The position numbers and the translations under genes were made by a program. From Metaphire vulgaris (taxonomy: Eukaryota; Annelida; Clitellata; Crassiclitellata; Megascolecidae): a DNA stretch of 64,000 nucleotides. This document shows positions 36,354 to 46,800 of this stretch, piece after piece. How positions within the stretch are numbered: position 1 is the first letter of the stretch; the number at the start of each line of letters is the position of its first letter. The stretch spans positions 12,954,725 through 13,018,724 of the forward strand of contig CM030837.1 of the NCBI GenBank assembly GCA_018105865.1, in the 5' to 3' direction. The notes under the pieces are model-generated. The model searched no databases and was not told the DNA's origin. It saw nothing but the letters and a program-made list of their open reading frames with translations.

Positions 36354-37612
36354 GTAAATAGTTAGATAAGATCTTCTCTCATGTTTCTATTCTAGAGTTA
36401 TATCCTTGAAGAAATTTGGCTCTTATATATAACTTATAACTATAATCACTTACCTAAGAATGTCTACCACCTACTAGGTCTAGACCCCCAAATACTTGCA
36501 ATTTTTTGATGATTGTGATGATGACTATCAGTGGCGTATTTAGAATTTTGGTAAGGGGGGCAGCGAGCCTATAATGGGGGTCTGAGGACAGGCTAGGCCA
36601 AGACCAAAGGGGGGCATGGCCCAAATGGACGAGCGTGAATTCATTATGATCCTATTAGCGCGTTCTAAGTAGGTTAAGTAAAGGCCGATTGACGATAAAT
36701 GGCAGTTAATAGGTTAGACTGAGAAATCATTTAGTAGGTAAATATGATTTACTGCAATTAGGCTACAGCTGCTGATCTGTCTGAACAAACTTTAAATATT
36801 GTAATTTAAATACGTCATTCAGTTTCAAATTCTTATTTACTGGTAAGAATTCGATTCGGTTTTTTACTTTTACTTTCATTTCTTTCTTTCTTTGTGGCCA
36901 TGATACAGACCTATAGGCTATATAGGAAGTTTTCGTGAATCAATATTTGTCATTGACAAGATACAAAGAGAAAATTCTAAACCCAAGCTGCTTAGGCTTA
37001 TTTATCGTCTCTATTATGGAGGATGTTTGAAAATGAGGAATTCTCGTTTTAGATAAGAAAGAAATTGGTCGTTGTCGGCGACGGCGAATGCGGAAAGACG
37101 TGTCTACTGACCGTATTTTGCAAAGACGAATTTCCAGAAGTCCACATTCCAACGGTCTTCGAAACTGACATAACAGATATCGAAGTGGACGGAAAACTGG
37201 TCGAACTGTCTCTGTGGGACACTGCCGGCCAAGAAGACTACGACAGACTGAGGTAACTACCTAAAACTATAAGCTATATATATATATATAGGCCTATAGG
37301 CCTACAGTATATCAGACATGGACATGGGTTTTGTCCACCCATGGGTTGGGCTTGGTTGGGCTAATTTGGGTCAGAAATTATCATGTATATGGTGGGTGCA
37401 CTGGGTTGGGTAACAAAACAAGTCATGGTTTAATAAATTGTAGTGTAATAATAGGCTGGGTTGTATTGGGTCGAGTAACCCTATTGCTTTCGTGGGTTGG
37501 GTGTGAATCATATACGATGGGCTTTAAAAATTGAACACGGACCCATGTCCATGCTATATATATATACACATATATAGGCTATATATATATATATATATAT
37601 AATATATATATA

Positions 37613-37657
<45 letters not shown>

Positions 37658-38885
37658 ATCTATGACTCATTACGCGTTTGGAGACTTTAAAACTCGTGGG
37701 TGTCAACTAGATCTGTTTACCAGAGATGGGCACAATTAAAAAAAAATCTAATCAATTAGAATTAGAATTAGTTGCTTCTAGCACCTAATTGATTAGCATT
37801 AGAATTAGTTCTACACTTTGTTCAATTGATTAGAATTATTAGCTGCTGTCTAATCAATTAGAATTCAATTAGATTGTCGATGTTCGCGATACAGTTGACA
37901 CACCACGCAAAACAGTTTTGAAATACTAATTTAATATCAGCAGTAATTGCATGCAGCTGCAAATGGTTGGAAATGGCTGGCATTTCAAGTTGTCAACAGC
38001 AATCACACAAAACTCTTAATCTATCAGCTGTAAGTTTTTCCTTGCTAATGCTACCATGATCATCTCAGCGTTATACTATGAGCATGCGTTTCAACATCAT
38101 TCTCAGGCTGCCTCGGATGGCTAATTGTCATGTAATTAAAAAATAATTAGAATTAGCAGGTAAATTATAATTGATTAGAATTACGATTAGCTGATAAAAT
38201 TTGCCAATTGATTACAATTAGAATTAGCTGGTCATCTAATCGATTAGCTAATCAATTACTTCCTAATTGATTAATTACCCATCTCTGCTGTTTACCAAAT
38301 CAAACATTGCTCTGTAATTGCACCTGACTCTTATTGAATGCTAATTGACAGATAACTGTCTAGGCATGTAAGCTACGCCCGCATAAAAAACACACACACA
38401 CACACACACGTGTATATATATAAGCCCATTGTATGTAATTTGCGTAGGTCTGTACGTGCAGTGTGTTTTGGGTTTTCAGACCGCTGTCCTATCCAGACAC
38501 AGACGTCGTTCTGATCTGCTTCAGCGTCAGTAACCCCGTCAGCCTTTCAAACATCTCCGAGAAATGGTTTCCCGAAGTGAAACACTTCTGTCCGAACGTT
38601 CCGATCCTGTTGATCGGAACGAAAAAGGACCTACGCCAGGACGCGCTGGTCATCGATCAAATACTGTACGACGAAAAGAACAAGCAGAAGACGACGACGA
38701 CGACGACGGTCAGGCCAGAAACAGGATCGCAGCTGGCTCAGACGATGAAGGCGTTTGCCTTTCTAGAATGTTCGGCGAAGACGAAAGAAGGGGTTCGCGA
38801 CGTCTTCCTGACGGCAGCCAGGGCTTCGCTTGCCAACAAAAGACGCCATGATTTCGGATCGAGAACAAGATGTCGATTCCTTTAA
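36306..38885 (+). CDS. RhoA-like small GTPase (Rho paralog 2), three exons, 217 aa
   Basis: Exons 36306-36353, 37053-37252 and 38480-38885 join in frame (phases 0 and 2), the same positions as in paralog 1. The product is closer to Rho[90 protein letters not shown] and [15 protein letters not shown]-terminal CRFL is a CAAX box predicting geranylgeranylation, preceded by basic residues. Both paralogs have Glu at the P-loop position where RhoA has Ala15. G4 is TKKD (as in Rac) rather than NKKD. The insert region is lengthened by a polythreonine run from (ACG)n. A tandem duplication is the simplest origin. Confidence 0.93.
36530..36610. mobile_element. One-sided hAT MITE remnant
   Basis: CAGTGGCGTATTTAGAATTTT is a typical left end. 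No matching right end is visible. Confidence 0.4.
37053..37252 (+). CDS. Rho paralog 2, exon 2
   Basis: The acceptor is tctcgttttag|ATA, and translation begins [11 protein letters not shown], aligned with RhoA residue 4 on. The donor is CTGAG|gtaact, phase 2, inside DYDRLR. Confidence 0.95.
37313..37553. mobile_element. hAT-type MITE, ~241 bp (26704 family, opposite orientation)
   Basis: Left end CAGACATGGACATGGGTTTT; right end GACCCATGTCCATG, apparently missing its last bases to an AT tract. It lies in Rho paralog 2 intron 2. Confidence 0.75.
37555..37656. repeat. (TA)n microsatellite
   Basis: About 100 bp of TA with small breaks. Confidence 0.95.
37721..38287. mobile_element. hAT-type MITE, 567 bp (AATTAGAATTAG-rich)
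   Basis: The ends CAGAGATGGGCACAATTAA and TTAATTACCCATCTCTG are inverted. The duplication ctgtttac is perfect (37713-37720 and 38288-38295). The interior is low-complexity AATTAG on both sides of a unique core. Confidence 0.92.
38480..38885 (+). CDS. Rho paralog 2, exon 3
   Basis: The acceptor is gggttttcag|A, completing an AGA Arg codon. It encodes [16 protein letters not shown] to CRFL; the stop TAA is at 38883-38885. A (GAA)n tract begins about 35 bp after the stop. Confidence 0.95.
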
Positions 38886-38918
38886 ACGAACTCTGTAATT
38901 AATTTGACTGAATTGTGA

Positions 38919-38979
38919 AGAAGAAGAAGAAGAAGAAGAAGAAGAAGAAGAAGAAGAAGAAGAAGAAGAAGAAGAAGAA
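38919..38979. repeat. (GAA)n microsatellite in the 3' flank of Rho paralog 2
   Basis: About 60 bp of GAA, probably within the 3'UTR. Confidence 0.97.
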
Positions 38980-39973
38980 AGTGCAAGACGACTGCAAATC
39001 TGATCGCTTAAATTTCTGATCTGTTTTAGTAGAAATAGTGTTTTGCCTGATAATTAAGACGTCGATCAGGCTGCGACTTCGACGCAAAAACAACTGCAGT
39101 CATAATTACGCGCCGATATCGATCTAGAAGATGTGAATAGATATTCGCAAATACTGTATTAGCAACGTTAACTCGTTCGAGTAGGCAACTAATCGTTGTC
39201 GTGAATGAATGTTAAGCTCCAACTGTTTTGATGCTCTAGTCAGTGTAATTACGAAATCGGTGCTGTAGCTTTTGTTGTCGTTATTATCGATTTATGATTG
39301 CGCCATCAACTTATCGTGTCGGAAATTAATTACGATGTTTCATCTTGGAATAACGAGGTAGAACGAAATAGATTGATGATTGAACTGGATAATTGATCGT
39401 ACTAACAGTAAAACTTAATGCAAGCTTATTTAAATAATTAATTATAATTATCATTAATAAGGCGTGTGAAGTGAGAAGCATGATAGTTGATTCATTGAAG
39501 CAATTAATCAACTAAGTAATGGCGCTTTTAATGAATGAATGAATATGAATAAATAAATAAACTAACGAACGAATAAATAAATCTATTTAATAAATTGATT
39601 GAGGAAAGTGCTTATGGTTCTGCATGTTCTCTTATATTAATTGCGTTTGTAATAGTTACGCCACCTATCGTTAATCAAGAGAAATGTTAGTGATTGAAGC
39701 GCTTTTAGTCGTCGATTTCACATTGACTCTTTTTCGGTTCTGTCTCCCATAGCAACCATCACCTTCGAGGTGAATTAACATTACGTAAGGTGGTGTTTGC
39801 TCTAAATGTCGGGTATGATGAAGAAAGAAATATGATTTTCTTTCCCATCGGATGTGCATTTATTTGTATGTAATTAGTCGCCTGCTCGTTTTGTATGTGT
39901 GCAGTATATTTGTAATAAAATATTTAAATATTTCAAACAAATCAGTTCGCTGTAATTATTCTAAATTCTAATA
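38980..39973. other. 3' flank of Rho paralog 2
   Basis: AT-rich. AATAAA-type signals occur, for instance near 39914 (AATAAAATATTTAAAT), but which one is used cannot be told. No other gene seen. Confidence 0.5.
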
Positions 39974-39974
39974 G

Positions 39975-40075
39975 GGGCTGTCCATTAATTACGTCAACAA
40001 TTTAGGGGGAGGAGGTTTGAAAAAGCTTGACAGTTGTTGACAGAGGGGTCAAGAGAAGTTGACGTCAACAATTTC
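39975..40075. mobile_element. MITE end of the GGGGCTGTCCATTAATTACGTCA type
   Basis: GGGGCTGTCCATTAATTACG matches the ends at 29717 and 54352. The right end is not found. AAAAGGTCATCACCGC, seen in hAT MITEs, follows at 40148-40165. Confidence 0.5.
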
Positions 40076-40608
40076 ACTTTGTACAAATTATCACAAAATA
40101 GGAAATTTCATGGAATACTACTTATTACAATGGAAAAAAGCATGGCAAAAAGGTCATCACCGCCACATTTTGACACTCGATTAGCAAAAAGGGGAAAAAT
40201 GGTCATCACCGCAAAAAATAATAGATTTAATGGAACGAGAACTACTTTCATTTCATCTGTGGAAGCGAATCTGCCATCGATTGATGTGACTGAAATGTTT
40301 GACAAGACCAGCGATTCGATGACGGAAAGTTCTTACTTTTATCAAGGAAGACAGGAAAGAGGGAACGGTGGGTTTACGAAGATGCAACAGATTTGCATTT
40401 CAATTTCAACAAATAATATAAGCTGTTTCGCAACGAATCATACCACTAACAAGAGACTTCACGGCGTGGCAAACTACAATAATAAACCAGAAAAATATCA
40501 GGAACGCTCAATCGTAAACTATGACATCAAATTAACTCATTAGAAAGCCTGGATTAGTGGAATGGTGAATTCCGAAATAAGGAAAAGTTTGAACTCAGGA
40601 ACGGATAG

Positions 40609-41459
40609 TAGGGATGTCGGGTATTACCAGCCCATTTAAGACTAGTACCCACGGGTAGGGTAGGGTACAGATTTTTAGGGTACGGGTCGGGTACGGGTAT
40701 AGCGCTACGGGTACGGGTATAGCGGCTACGGGTACGGGTATACCCGTTTTTACCCGTAACTTGTATATCGCGTTCAGTTTGTCAGACAGCATGCATTTTA
40801 CTTACTGAAAACATAAAGAAAATACAGATGACGTCATCTGACATCATCAGTAATAAATCTATAATGGCGTCCTCTGACTCCTCCAAGGACTCCTCGACCG
40901 AGAAGTTCTTCTGGTAAAGTTTTGTTGTTTAACTTGAGCTCTAATGCCTTCTCATAGATAAATTATATCTACTAAATATTTAAACAAGCCCATCGAGTCT
41001 TCTAGAAGTTCTAATCCATGTCCGACATTCATGTAGGCTTAGGCTAGCTGACTAGCTGTATTATACAATGTTACCAACCAGTAGTCCAGACTCCAGACTT
41101 CAGAACCCGGGCCTACTATTTGCCAAGTGGATTATCCTGATTCCTAAGTACTAGAATTTATTTTTACTATTACTATTTCATTGTTGCCTCTCTATAGTCT
41201 CTTGGAACGGATACGGGTACACGGGTCAGTATACAGGTCCTTGTAGCTTTGAAAACACGCACCTGCGGTACGGGTCCAACTCAAAAACTCCAAATTCCAA
41301 CCAATGTCGGGTACGGACATACGGGTATGGTAGGGGTACACAGCTTACGGGGGTACGGGTCGGGTGGAAGGGCATAATTCCAAAACGGGTAGGGTAGGGA
41401 AAAAGTTGTTTCACGGGTACGGGTAGGGTAGGCATTTTGCTGTACCCGCACATCTCTAA
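40609..41459. mobile_element. hAT-type element, 851 bp, with GGGTACGGGTA-rich subterminal repeats
   Basis: Left end TAGGGATGTCGGGTA; right end TACCCGCACATCTCTA. The duplication acggatag is perfect (40601-40608 and 41460-41467). ACGGGTACGGGTA arrays near both ends are in inverse orientation. No ORF. Confidence 0.88.
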
Positions 41460-41529
41460 CGGATAGGCCTATAACGCACTAAGAATAACTAAAATAAAAT
41501 GAATAAATTAATCAGATGCTATCAGTTGG

Positions 41530-41872
41530 CTGGAGAGAAGTGGTTGGACAAGGGATAAGAGACATAGATTTGCTGATGACCAGACAATTATGACAAACAG
41601 TTCCAAACACCAACCATGAATTGAGAGGTTGATAGACTCTCTTAACGCAACATCAAAGGATTACGGAATGAAGATCAATTTAAACAAGACAATGACAATG
41701 GAAATCAGCAGACACGTCGGAGAAATGGAAATAATCATTGATGGAGTGGAAATAGAACAGGTAGAAGAATTCTGCTATTCTTGCAGCCTGCTTGATACAA
41801 ACGTCAAGTGTCATAAAGAAATAAGGAGAAGAATTGCCATGGGGAAAGAAGGCTTTAGGTCGTAATCTAGGG
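41530..41872 (+). pseudogene. LINE reverse-transcriptase fragment
   Basis: An HRFADDQTIM block (catalytic FADD) is followed by a stop, then MKINLNKTMTMEISRHVG and LLDTNVKCHKEIRRRIAMG. The latter matches the thumb region of the LINE at 61.3-64 kb (LTWDNDCSQEIRRRIAKATG). Confidence 0.82.
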
Positions 41873-42661
41873 GCCTACGAAAGTTCTTCCACTTCCTGTA
41901 TATAGCCGGATAGCGGCAGAGTTCAATACTACCGAATCATGAATTGCCACGGTCTTAATATATAGTATTGTATTATCGATTCGTCTGAGCTTTTTCTCTT
42001 AATATGCTATTGCCACAATTAATAATACATTCACATTATTTCATATTATTGTGTAGAGCATCGCCACGGGGGCTTATTAATTTATTTCTGAAACGGGTCT
42101 ACAAAAGCTTAATTCTGGCCTGGGTATTACCTTGTGAAAATTTTTTTAAATCATTAATGCCCATAGGTGAATTTTACCGCATTTTAGACGCTCAAAACGA
42201 CACTTGTGGTGTACCATTTTCTTCCCTGCAAACGTTCAAGATTTCAGGCTATAGACTGACGCATCAAAAGTTATAACCAACCAACTGAAGAACCTACTAT
42301 ACCTGGCCTACCTCCACCCCACGACTCAAAAAAATTCTCATCGGATTTACAAGATGTGCACAAGTGACCCAGGGCGGTCCAACAGGAGAAATTGCTCCAG
42401 TTTGCTCCGATGTAGCTACGCCACTGTATGTAGGTAGGCCTAGGCTTATATTATATTAAATGGGCTAGCTAAACTAAGTCGTCACCGTTGCGGATGTAAA
42501 ACTTTCAACAAATTAACCGTTCAGGTCAATTTACTGGCCAAGCTTCTTCACGTAATTCGTCGTGAAAGTGTGCTCGAATTTTAAAATGATAATTGTCTCT
42601 AATCAGAAACGATCCCAGAGTAAACAATACAATATTTTGCCCTAAATTACAATGCAGTACT
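41873..42661. other. Intergenic sequence with a lone MITE end
   Basis: GTAGCTACGCCACTG at 42412-42426 is a hAT-type right end without a partner. No gene. Confidence 0.45.
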
Positions 42662-42885
42662 CAGGCCTGAGAAGAGGGGGTGCACCCGGTACATTGTACC
42701 GGGGCCCATGGAGTTTTTAGGGGCCCAAATCCGGTGACGATAAGGGTTTTTTGCTTGTCAGGCTGTTTTTGGAGAGTTGAGAGCGTTTTTTTGCTTGTCA
42801 GGTTTTTTAGAGACTTGATAAATTTTTCTTAATTGCCCGCAATTTTTTTTGTTCCGGGGCCCGAAATTTCTTTCGGCTGCCCTGT
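42662..42885. mobile_element. hAT-type MITE, ~224 bp
   Basis: Left end CAGGCCTGAGAAGAGGGGG; right end TTTCTTTCGGCTGCCCTG. The flanks gcagtact and gcagtaga match at six of eight bases. The motif TTTTTTGCTTGTCAG (reverse of the shared motif) occurs twice, at 42747 and 42786. Confidence 0.75.
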
Positions 42886-42935
42886 GCAGTAGATTATAAT
42901 CTACTGCATTAGAAAGTTGAAGCGAGGAAAAGGTG

Positions 42936-43385
42936 CTAGCTATGATGGCTATGATGGACTGTCAGCTGAGCATATTGCTTATTCTCATCCAATTGTCGTT
43001 GTTTTGCTGTCTCTAGTCTCTACTATTCAAACCTATGATTGAGTATGGCATAGTGCCCACCAATTTTGGAAAAGGCATTGTCATACCCCTTGTTAAAAAT
43101 GTGGAGGGTGATGTGACTGACAGTAGTAACTATAGAGGCATCACTCTTAACCCAGTGACAAGTAAAATTTTTGAATTGTTATTAATGGAGTTGGTAGGCG
43201 ATAAATTAGAATCAGATCAGCTCCAATTTGGGTTTAAGGCAAACTCTAGTTGCAAGCATGCTATTCAAATGCTGCGACTTACTGTGACTCATCATTGCCA
43301 GTTAGATTCTACGGTTTCTCTCTGTGCTCTAGATATTTCGAAGGCTTTTGATCGAGTCAATCATTATGGTTTAATGTGCTTATAA
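42936..43385 (+). pseudogene. LINE reverse-transcriptase fragment, other family
   Basis: Frame pieces GLSAEHIAYSHPIVVVLLSL, then after a shift MIEYGIVPTNFGKGIVIPLV, NYRGITLNPVTSKIFE and LQFGFKANSSCKHAI, then DISKAFDRVNHYGL. These are RT motifs 1-3 of an APE-type LINE, truncated before the catalytic YADD. Confidence 0.85.
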
Positions 43386-43811
43386 TGAAACGCAAATTTC
43401 CAAGGTGTATAATTTCAATTCTTTTAAATTTGTTGAGTAAACGTAATAGTGTTGTTAGATGGGGTAGTGCTTTATCCACATGCTTTTAGCTGCAGTTAAT
43501 GCGAAATAAAGATATATATATATAATGTCTATATAATTATTATGTCTACATATGGTAATCAGATATAATTATATATGATTACCATAATGTAGACAGTCAC
43601 TGTACTAGACACCGAAACCGTTAATTTTGGCAGGCCGTAATTGGGCCACAGGCCAAATCAAGCCTTTAGCCTGTTGGTAGACAGACTCCGACAGAGTCTC
43701 GTATATTTTTTTTATTAGTAATGTCCTTGGAATAGGTCGAGAATCATCTGGGATCTTAACGAAATATCGAAAGCATTCGAAAGCTTCGAAAACATCTAAT
43801 CGATCATCAAT
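43386..43811 (+). promoter_or_regulatory. Upstream region of the Ig-receptor gene
   Basis: Contains a ~20-bp inverted AT segment around 43530-43600 (ATAATTATTATGTCTACATA and its inverse). A promoter is expected here, but no TATA box can be singled out. Confidence 0.35.
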
Positions 43812-43863
43812 ATGCTGTCGGCGTCTTCATTTTCCGTCGTGGTTCTTCTGTTTTTAGCTAAAG
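43812..43863 (+). CDS. Ig receptor exon 1: signal peptide
   Basis: ATG followed by a 16-residue hydrophobic stretch; donor AAAG|gtaaga in phase 1, fitting the next exon. An LTR retrotransposon begins 165 bp downstream, so the adjacent ORFs belong to that element. Confidence 0.8.
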
Positions 43864-46800
43864 GTAAGACATATTAAGAAACAAATTGACCAGAGATTCG
43901 GTAGTTTACTTTGCCATACTAAGACCTACCAGGGCAACAGGAAGCGTCTTCGTCTCTTTCATTTGAACCTACAGTAAGCGACTTTAAAGATATCTCCAAT
44001 GCGTCGACAACTATAATTCTATATATATTGTGATGGAGTGCTATATTGAAGCATAGATAGCAAATAATTGGAATATTGGTAGGTTTGAACGTGAAGTTCA
44101 CTGTGTTTGCTTCTATGTTTATGTGAGCAAATAGGAATTCACGTTATAGAAGGCGTGATGAGACGACGGGTGTCATTGGTCGAAAGAGCCGTTGCTGGAG
44201 GCAGTTACGTTTTGAAAGTGCGTCTTTTTCGAAGAAGCAGGGTGAGACGGTTGCCGAAGAAGAAGGCGGACGTTCGATCGCAGCGATTCGTTCCTGCTCT
44301 TCGTTGTTTTAGTTTAAATTGCTATTGTTTAAATCTGAACCGAGATTTCAGTTCGCTTAATATTCGTGAATTCGTATTTCGAATTGGTTTTCGTGCAAAG
44401 GGCACATTTGTTTCATTTTCATTGATTTTGTGTGGAAGCTGTTATCAGCTGTTATTTACATTAGTAACTAGTTGCTAAGATAGTTGCTGTCGCTGGACGT
44501 TTTAAAACATTGATTAGAGTTATATAGCACTGCCTATTGATAGCCGCTATGTCGGAAGAGTTGAATGTTTAATTAAGATTAAAGCGAGATTTTATAAGAA
44601 GAATAGTTTTGTCAGTTAAAATGTGCGAGTTAGTGCCAAAGTAGTTTCCCCTAGACAAGTAAGTAAGTAAACGAGTCCTATTTAGGTGGCCGCTCGTCAC
44701 ATGTGGGTAGGCTCAGGTCCGGTAGCGTTGAATCTAGTTGTAAGTTGTTGTCGCACAAGGGTAAGCGGGCGACGCTGCTCCACTCCGTGTAGTAAGAAAA
44801 AGCAGAATTTTAGGCTCTTTTATTTAATTAATTGAGGAGGCCTAGTGAATTTTAAGAGTGAAATAGGGTTTGAGCTTTGTCTCCCCGTTCATTGTAAGTA
44901 GTATCAGTAGTTTAAATTGATTATTACTGCTTTTGTGTTGAATATTGCTGTGTGTTTTGATTAGTTGTTTTGCATTGAATTTGTATATTCTGCATAACTT
45001 TAAGTATGGAAAACCCAGCACTCCCTGATGCATGGTCGGTTGAAGACATTTTATCTATGAATGTAGAAGACTTAAGGGAAAATTTGCTTTCAAAAGGGGT
45101 CGAAATGAGGGGTAACAAGGACCAATTGAGGGCAAAGCTGATTAAATTATGTGTGACAGGATTGGGTGAAGACAGACAGACAGATATTGAGAGTGTTGGC
45201 AGTAGGACTTCTCAAAATCCCAACCATACTCCAATAGAATCTGAGGCCATTGTCCTTAAGAAATTAGAGTTAGAGATGCGTAAGTTAGAACTTGATGCCC
45301 AGACCCAAACTCAAAAAACTCAACTTGATGCCCAGATTCAGCAAGCTCAACTTGATGCCCAGACCCAAACTCAAATTCAACAAGCTCAAATTCAGTCCAA
45401 TGAGAAGATTGAGTTGCATAAGTTGACCTTGCAAAGTGAGTCAGTAAGTAGTGATAGGACTAGTGCAGGTAGTCCTGATAAAGCTAGTGAAAATGCTAGG
45501 AAAGCACTCCCTAGGTTTAATGAGAGTACAGATATTGACTCCTACTTGACTCTGTTCAAACGAACAATGCTGAACTTCCAGATTGAGAAAAATAAATGGC
45601 CTGCTATGCTTCAAACTCAGATAAGTGGTAAGATCTTAAAAGTCTTTGTAGAACTGACTGCTGAGCAGGTCCAAGACTATGACTTTATCAAAGAAGCCAT
45701 CCTAAATATGTTTTCAATTAGTTCCCTGAAGCATATAGATTAAAGTTCAGGCAGCTCAACAAGGACCAATCTGAAACGTATACACATTTTGCAACTAGGT
45801 TAAATTGGCCTTTTCAGAGATTTTTGCTTGGTCATAAAGCCCAAGATGACCCAGAAAAAATCAAAGAATTGTTTAAAATGGAACAATTTTTGAACAAAGT
45901 AAATGATAATGTTCTGAAAACTTGGCTTATGGACAAACAAGCCAATTCACTTGTTGAATTAGCTAGATTTGCTGATCAGTTTGTTGCTATTCACAGAAAC
46001 TATTCAAATAGCAGTGACACATACAACAGACACAAGTTTGCTCCAAATGCATACAGACATGAGCACAATGCAACCCAAACAAATAGATACAACACTGGTA
46101 GAGAAAATGCCAACAGTTGCACTAATTGGAGATATCAATTAAATCAAAATGTCACTTCTAAGACATTGCCAGATGAAAATAATGCCAATTTGAGAAATTT
46201 TCCACATTCCAATACACAGGGGAGGAACTCAAATTTCAGGAGTGGTAAAAATGGGCTGCCCTCAACCCAGAAATGTGCATTCTGCCATAGGAATGGACAT
46301 GGTTTAGACCAATGTTTTGCTTTAAAACGACAGAGAAATGAGAAGGCAAATTTTGAGCCAGGCTCAAATTTTGCTGGTCCAAACGTAAACTTTGTGCAAC
46401 AAGTTACACATAGTTTGGACACAGTACCAACCAGTTTCAGACCCTATTGTTCCCAAGCTACAATTGTAAATGCAGACAAACAAACAAGACAAATTATTTC
46501 TTTTTTTCGTGACACAGGTTCATCACAGACTCTAATCAGTAAAGAACGAATAAATCTGATGAATACAAAGATACAGGCGAATGTCGTTTTGATTAAAGGT
46601 ATAACTGGGGATGTTATCCAAATTCCTTTGGTGTTGGTGAATCTCGACTGTGTTTTTCATCGTGGAGAAGTGTTGTGTGGTCTCATCGATCAATTACCCC
46701 ATTCGATTGATGTTTTGATTGGAGCTGATGTGGATTGTCGAGTTGATGAGGAACTCATGGATTCATGTGTGGTGACTCGGGCTAAAATCAAATCATTAAT

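Noticed and set aside
40034..40543. 169-aa ORF
   Set aside because: It begins in a GGGGCTGTCC-type MITE end and reads through motifs shared with MITEs (AAAAGGTCATCACCGC); no domain recognised.
44107..44478. 123-aa ORF (repeated at 49121-49486)
   Set aside because: It is LTR sequence; duplication merely reflects the two LTRs.
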